In this document: piece by piece, positions 60,094 through 64,000 of the stretch | Position numbering within the stretch: the first letter of the stretch is position 1 | How the letters are laid out: every line of letters starts with the position of its first letter | Made by a program: the position numbers and the translations under genes | From: Candidatus Thorarchaeota archaeon | GTDB taxonomy: Archaea; Asgardarchaeota; Thorarchaeia; Thorarchaeales; Thorarchaeaceae | DNA: 64,000 nucleotides | Direction of reading: 5' to 3' | Assembly (NCBI GenBank): GCA_029855935.1 | Contig: JAGSHN010000012.1 | Coordinates: 248,001-312,000, forward strand | Notes under the pieces: generated by a model | The model's database searches: none | Seen by the model: the letters and a program-made list of their open reading frames with translations, nothing else | Told to the model about the DNA's origin: nothing

Positions 60094-60684
60094 CTACCCT
60101 ATCATCTCGTAGTCCGACTTGGGGATGACGACTGCTGCTCCACAACTGGAGCATCTGAAGTGGACGTTCTGGCCACTCGCCTCAGGAGTTCCGCGTAGGG
60201 GTCTGCCACACTTACAGACGAACCCTATGAGCCGCGCGGGATTGCCAACGACAAGGCCGTGAGCGGGAACGTCTCTCGTGACCACTGCACCACTGCCCAC
60301 CATACAGTACTCGCCCAAGACGGTGTCGCACACTATCGTGGCGTGTGCGCCTATAGAGGCCCCCCTCTTCACAAGAGTCTTTGATACCTTCCAGTCCTGC
60401 GAGAATGCCCTGGGATACAGATCATTGGTGAACGTCATATGGGGCCCGCAGAACACGTCATCCTCGATTGTCACACCGTGGTAGACGGAGACACCATTCT
60501 GAATCTTGACCCTGTTGCCAATCACGACATCGGCGTCGATATACACATCCTTACCTATGATGCAGTCCTCGCCAATCGTCGCTGTTCCTCTGACGTGCGC
60601 AAAGTGCCAGATCTTTGTTCCACGGCCAATCTTTGCGCCCTCGTCGACAACGGCCAGTGGGTGAATGAACACATCATTGTTCAT
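60094..60684 (-). CDS. Hexapeptide-repeat N-acetyltransferase with C-terminal zinc ribbon
   Basis: A 196-residue left-handed beta-helix acyltransferase, close to WbpD/WlbB enzymes that acetylate UDP-amino sugars. Repeats begin IHPLAVVDEGAKIGRGTKIWHFAHV and continue through IGEDCIIGKDVYIDADVVIG. The catalytic-loop region FCGPHMTFTNDLYPRAFS and the closing GLVVGNPARLIGFV are typical. An unusual C-terminal extension carries CKCG and CSSCG, a probable zinc ribbon. It may contribute to N-glycan or surface sugar synthesis. It is co-oriented with the EF-2 paralogue, without evident functional link. Confidence 0.85.
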   Translation of the reverse strand: MNNDVFIHPLAVVDEGAKIGRGTKIWHFAHVRGTATIGEDCIIGKDVYIDADVVIGNRVKIQNGVSVYHGVTIEDDVFCGPHMTFTNDLYPRAFSQDWKVSKTLVKRGASIGAHATIVCDTVLGEYCMVGSGAVVTRDVPAHGLVVGNPARLIGFVCKCGRPLRGTPEASGQNVHFRCSSCGAAVVIPKSDYEMIG

Positions 60685-60718
60685 CTTACATCACGGACAG
60701 CTGCACATACCGTGTCTG

Positions 60719-61339
60719 TTAACTCTTTTTCCCGACTCTCCTTCTCGGTCGGGTCTTGGGCGATGCCCACAGCGTGCCCTTGTAGAATGACGTGGGAGGA
60801 CAGCCAACACACTTCTCCGCGACATAGCGTTTGCACTCCCCGCAGTTTCTTCCACAAGGTGCCGTGGTCTTGTCCTCGCAGGTCGGCGATAGATCCAGTG
60901 GGAGGTGTGTCGGCACCAGTGGGGCATTTCCAAACCAGGTCTCCGATCTGCGGACTCCCGGTTCCGTGCGAAGACTGCATGTCCCCATAGTTGACTCAAG
61001 GCTCCACGTGTCCTCGGCGACCATCACTGCAAAGAGATTGTATCTGCCCGTCACGGGTGCTAGCATGATGAGGCGGGGGCAATCATGATACTTCTCAAGA
61101 ATCTGTTCTGCGACCTCCGTGTTCTCGGTCTCGATGGCCATAAACAGCATCTTGATGTCCAGTTTCTCAGCATTGACCGCTGCTGTCACGCGCAGTATCC
61201 CGTCCCTGACCATCTTGTCCATTCTCTTTCCCACTGCAACGTGTGACATCCCAAGCTCTCGACCAATCTCTGACAGGCTCTTTCTTCCGTCCCGCAACAA
61301 AGTTGAGATGAGCTTCTTGTCAATATTGTCGAGTCCCAT
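60719..61339 (-). CDS. Lrp/AsnC-family regulator with C-terminal Cys cluster
   Basis: A 206-residue protein. The N-terminal winged helix-turn-helix is LDNIDKKLISTLLRDGRKSLSEIGRELGMSHVAVGKRMDKMVRDGIL. A RAM-like ligand domain follows (AVNAEKLDIKMLFMAIE to NLFAVMVAE), then a Cys-rich tail, CEDK..CGRNCGECKRYVAEKCVGCPP, resembling DUF3795-type CGxxCxxC..CxGC motifs and likely to bind metal. This fusion suggests a metal- or redox-sensing transcription factor. Start at the ATG 61339 rather than 61354 because of TATA-like AACTTTAGAAG on the minus strand near 61373-61383. Confidence 0.82.
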   Translation of the reverse strand: MGLDNIDKKLISTLLRDGRKSLSEIGRELGMSHVAVGKRMDKMVRDGILRVTAAVNAEKLDIKMLFMAIETENTEVAEQILEKYHDCPRLIMLAPVTGRYNLFAVMVAEDTWSLESTMGTCSLRTEPGVRRSETWFGNAPLVPTHLPLDLSPTCEDKTTAPCGRNCGECKRYVAEKCVGCPPTSFYKGTLWASPKTRPRRRVGKKS

Positions 61340-61439
61340 CGTCAGACCCACCACGGTGTGACCCTCACTCCTTCTAAAGTTTCCTCCTGAAACCCCTCGG
61401 GTCGAAGATCACGGATCGCGCAGGTGCCAGCGACCTGTT

Positions 61440-62063
61440 TCATACCATTGATGCGCGTTCCCAGTCATGCTCGTAGATGTGCGCATTGACAGACAGAGTG
61501 GTCACTGTTCCCCTGTCGAGACCCGTTTCTGTTGCAACGCGGCTGAGGAGTTCTCCGAGAGCAAAGACGTTTGCTGGCCAGGCCCCGTACATGTCGTTTG
61601 ACCTAATCATCACACTGAGGTCCACGGCACCATCCCGGACCATGAAGACGAAGTGGTTCAGGCAAGGCACCTCGTCGTTTACAGTGTCCCGCCTTGGATC
61701 CCAAGTTGTCGCTACCGCCCTCCTGCTATTGGGACTCTGGCTCAACTTCCGAATGACATAGTCAATCTGGTCTATTGCCTCTTGCCCCCATGACATAAGT
61801 CGTTCCCCGTACGTATAATCGAATCCCATCGGGTTGGGGTCCAGTATCTGTGTTGCATACCGCTCGCGGAGGACACGCTCGCTAAAGGGGTACCCCTCCG
61901 GCACTCGTTCGGTGAAGGGGTCTCTGACACAGACCATCAGGTTGTCGAGCCATCGTGTGAGGAGCCCACGTTCGTCAACGCGCTCTCTCCCGTGGCCCAT
62001 GATGTATCTAACAACTCTTTTCCACCCGTCTGCTGGTGTCGCTGCCCTGATAAAGAACGCCAA
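61440..62063 (-). CDS. thyA: Thymidylate synthase, short archaeal ThyA form
   Basis: Methylates dUMP to dTMP. The 207-residue protein carries the catalytic Cys at about residue 134 in EVPCLNHFVF, the substrate-binding RSNDMYGAWPANVFAL, SRRAVATTWDPRRD, and HIYEHDW near the C-terminus. It is shorter than bacterial ThyA, as in other archaea. The start is TTG 62063, with no in-frame ATG nearby. A TATA element (ACTATTTAACC, minus strand, 62123-62133) lies upstream. Divergent from the glutaredoxin-nrdD pair, so DNA precursor genes are grouped here. Confidence 0.87.
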   Translation of the reverse strand: MAFFIRAATPADGWKRVVRYIMGHGRERVDERGLLTRWLDNLMVCVRDPFTERVPEGYPFSERVLRERYATQILDPNPMGFDYTYGERLMSWGQEAIDQIDYVIRKLSQSPNSRRAVATTWDPRRDTVNDEVPCLNHFVFMVRDGAVDLSVMIRSNDMYGAWPANVFALGELLSRVATETGLDRGTVTTLSVNAHIYEHDWERASMV

Positions 62064-62222
62064 GACATCATCCCTTCTGTCAGCTGCTCTGTTGGAGTCC
62101 AGCCCGGTGGCGCCGCTTGGGGGTTAAATAGTTTGGTCAGACAGTCTAGTGCGGCGGTGCCATTGTCCTGCGGGTACGAGATGTCTTGCGGTAGGTCGAT
62201 TGTGCATACTCCTTTGGGACAA

Positions 62223-62232
62223 GATTTTAATG
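62223..62232 (+). promoter_or_regulatory. TATA box of the glutaredoxin-nrdD operon
   Basis: GATTTTAATG, with expected transcription start near 62255 and the ATG at 62298. Confidence 0.5.
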
Positions 62233-62297
62233 TCGCGGCTACAAAGTGCATCAGGCCCCTCATTGGGGCAGGGAAGCGTCCGCCGGGAGAGAGAGCG

Positions 62298-62576
62298 ATG
62301 ACTACCGTAGTATATGTCTTCACTCAAGAGAATTGCCCAAACTGCCCCGCGGCCAAGCGGGTCGTAAGGGAGGCACTCGACGGCTCTGGAATCGACGTCG
62401 AGTTTGTTGACATTCACAGTATGGATTCCGATCTTGAGTTCCGTCTTCTTGAGGAGCAGGTCTTCATTGCATCAACGCCGAGCATAGTCCTTGAGAATGA
62501 CGGCTCTCTCCGCCTCCTGTACAGTGGCGAGGTCCCCACTGTAGAAGACATTCGTTCAATAGTAGTAGGGGAATGA
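62298..62576 (+). CDS. Glutaredoxin/NrdH-like redoxin
   Basis: A 92-residue redoxin with the active site CPNC in VYVFTQENCPNCPAAKRVV, the cis-Pro in IASTPSIVL, and a terminal helix. Four bases separate it from the anaerobic ribonucleotide reductase, so it is probably its electron donor. Some class III reductases use thioredoxin or NrdH-like proteins rather than formate. The ATG is preceded by GGGAGAGAGAGCG. The frame extends upstream to 61992, but only this ATG gives a redoxin-sized protein downstream of the TATA box. Confidence 0.85.
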   Translation: MTTVVYVFTQENCPNCPAAKRVVREALDGSGIDVEFVDIHSMDSDLEFRLLEEQVFIASTPSIVLENDGSLRLLYSGEVPTVEDIRSIVVGE

Positions 62577-62580
62577 TTCT

Positions 62581-64000
62581 ATGACAGACATTAGAGAGTC
62601 TCTGATTAGTGACGCAGACATCTGCGCGAGGGAGAAGAAGCTACCGCACGTTCGAACGACCAAGGGGACCCTTGAACCATTCAAGGGCCAACGTATCGTC
62701 GACAGCCTTGTTCGGGAGGCTGGACTGAGTGTGGGCGACGCACAGTTCGTTGCGGCAAAGGTAATGGACAGGATTGCAGCCTCAGGAATCCGGTTTCTGT
62801 CAGGGCCGCTCATTCGTGAGATGTGCAACAGCGTATTGGCCGAGATGGGCTTTGAGAGAGAGCGCATCCGGTATACCCGCGTTGGTGTGCCGATGTATGA
62901 TCTTGACCAGCTTATCATGCATCCCAACAGGCATACCTCTAACGCGAACCTGATGAGGAATCCTGAAACAATCGCCAAGCTCGTCCATGACCAAGTTATG
63001 GAACAGCACACATTCCTGACAATCCCTCCGCATCTTGCCGATGCTCATCTCCGTGGAGACATCTACATCAAGGACCGCGAGTACTTCTCCACACGAGACT
63101 ACTGCGCCACCTGGGACCTCCGCCAAGTCTTTCTGCTCGGAATTGCTCCAGATGGTCTTGGAGGTGTTCACTCTTCTGCTGCGGGGCCTGCCAAACATCT
63201 CCCTGTGGCAATCAATCATGCGGCAATCTGGCTTGCGGCTGCTCAGAGCTCTTTCGCTGGGGGTCAGGGCTTTTTCTACTTCAACACGTTCATCGCTCCA
63301 TTCCTTCAGGACAAAAGCTACGACGAGGTCAAGCAATCGGCCCAGCAACTGATATTCACGCTCACCCAGCAGTACGTTGCCCGTGGTGGTCAGGTAATAT
63401 TCTCAAGTGTCGACCTGACTCCCGGGATACCCAAGATCATGCGCGATGTCCCGGCGGTTCTCCCGGGCGGTAGAACGACCTCTCTGACATATGCCGACTT
63501 TGAGGAAGAGGCCAACCGCTTCTTCAACGCCTTCATGGAGGTTATGATTGAGGGCGACGCCAAGGGGAAGGCATTCAACTTTCCGAAGCCAAATGTTGTT
63601 CTCAGGAAAGAGTTCATGCGCCCAGAGTACGACGACTCCTGGCACTTGGTCGCCGAGCTCACTGCCAAGTTCGGCACACCGTACTTCGAGAACTATCTGA
63701 ACTGGCGCTCGTCCATTGAGGCGGGCTGCAGCAGCTGCTGTTCTCATCTGTGGACAGCAAGCAGCGAGGAGGAGTTGGAGGAGTTCCTCAGCGGCAACAT
63801 GGTCTTTGGCGCCTCACAGATGGTGACTCCCAACTTTGGCCGTGCGGCGTGGTTGGGCCGATCAGACGAGGACCGCTTCTTCGAGAAGCTCGACCACTAT
63901 CTAGAACTGTCCAAAGAGGTGATTCTGGAGAAGAAGCGTCTGATGGACAAGTTGATTGCGAGTGGTAGTGTTCCCTTCTACACACAGCCCAAGCCAAATG
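62581..64000 (+). CDS. nrdD: Anaerobic (class III) ribonucleoside-triphosphate reductase, 3' truncated
   Basis: Reduces ribonucleotides to deoxyribonucleotides using a glycyl radical. The window covers 473 codons. The N-terminal ATP-cone regulatory domain (about 15-105, LEPFKGQRIVDSLVREAGLS) is followed by the barrel with VHSSAAGPAKHLPVAINHAA, AAQSSFAGGQGFFYFNTFIAPFL, and ARGGQVIFSSVDLTPGIP. Cys residues in EAGCSSCCSHLW lie where an active-site Cys is expected. The glycyl radical region at the C-terminus lies beyond the window, as would any activase gene (nrdG). Co-transcribed with the upstream redoxin. Confidence 0.93.
   Translation, partial: MTDIRESLISDADICAREKKLPHVRTTKGTLEPFKGQRIVDSLVREAGLSVGDAQFVAAKVMDRIAASGIRFLSGPLIREMCNSVLAEMGFERERIRYTRVGVPMYDLDQLIMHPNRHTSNANLMRNPETIAKLVHDQVMEQHTFLTIPPHLADAHLRGDIYIKDREYFSTRDYCATWDLRQVFLLGIAPDGLGGVHSSAAGPAKHLPVAINHAAIWLAAAQSSFAGGQGFFYFNTFIAPFLQDKSYDEVKQSAQQLIFTLTQQYVARGGQVIFSSVDLTPGIPKIMRDVPAVLPGGRTTSLTYADFEEEANRFFNAFMEVMIEGDAKGKAFNFPKPNVVLRKEFMRPEYDDSWHLVAELTAKFGTPYFENYLNWRSSIEAGCSSCCSHLWTASSEEELEEFLSGNMVFGASQMVTPNFGRAAWLGRSDEDRFFEKLDHYLELSKEVILEKKRLMDKLIASGSVPFYTQPKPN

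Noticed and set aside
1-64000. CRISPR arrays, insertion sequences and integrase attachment sites
   Set aside because: No direct-repeat array, transposase, or duplicated tRNA 3' end was seen; the region after tRNA-Gln shows no integrase.

Overview
The window is archaeal and most likely comes from an Asgard archaeon. Supporting evidence: an archaeal/eukaryal-type translation, lipid and cofactor gene set (two EF-2 genes, archaeosine transglycosylase, geranylgeranyl-diphosphate synthase, a tetraether-synthase-like radical SAM enzyme, archaeal pantoate kinase and phosphopantothenate synthetase). It also has Ras/Rab-like small GTPases with complete G motifs, roadblock/LC7 proteins, a WD40 protein, and TATA-box promoters about 25 bases upstream of starts, several of them practically leaderless. 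A Thorarchaeia-like lineage is a guess; no rRNA is present to fix it. Genes are dense, on both strands, with moderately high GC. GTG and TTG starts are common, and convergent neighbours often overlap at their stop codons.

Layout. 1-2.6 kb: end of a secreted gingipain-like (C25) peptidase and a roadblock protein. 2.6-7.9 kb: coenzyme A synthesis (coaBC on the minus strand; pantoate kinase, phosphopantothenate synthetase and ketopantoate reductase as one operon) around one unknown gene. 7.9-11.5 kb: metallo-beta-lactamase fold hydrolase, class V aminotransferase, MglA-like GTPase and creatininase-like amidohydrolase. 11.6-12.9 kb: tRNA-Gln(CUG), a candidate structured RNA and a methyltransferase. 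13-20 kb: EF-2, an M20 peptidase and IleRS. 20-29 kb: three membrane-anchored surface proteins sharing a glutamine-amidotransferase-like fold (one with a phospholipase C/nuclease-like domain, one with a PHP domain), interrupted by GGPP synthase and a PhzF-like protein. 29-37 kb: a zinc-ribbon protein, a MazG-like pyrophosphohydrolase, the Tes-like radical SAM enzyme and a three-gene ABC importer. 37-40.5 kb: tgtA and hflX.

40.6-47.9 kb holds a one-carbon block: MetF-like reductase, MtrH, MtrA, a second MtrH, methanogenesis marker 14, a CofE-like ligase and LarC. It has the methyl-transfer subunits of the methanogen Mtr complex without the membrane subunits, so it looks like a soluble corrinoid methyl-transfer system. 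47.8-50.4 kb: a family B DNA polymerase with a degenerate exonuclease, co-transcribed with a small conserved protein.

50.8-58 kb is the most unusual part: Rab-like GTPase, WD40 protein, second Rab-like GTPase, roadblock protein, thioredoxin-like protein, two different KaiC/RAD55-like ATPases and a large helical-repeat protein, which together resemble an uncharacterised signalling module. It is followed by a second, divergent EF-2 lacking the diphthamide histidine, a hexapeptide acetyltransferase, an Lrp regulator fused to a cysteine cluster, a short thymidylate synthase and a divergent glutaredoxin-nrdD pair that runs off the window.
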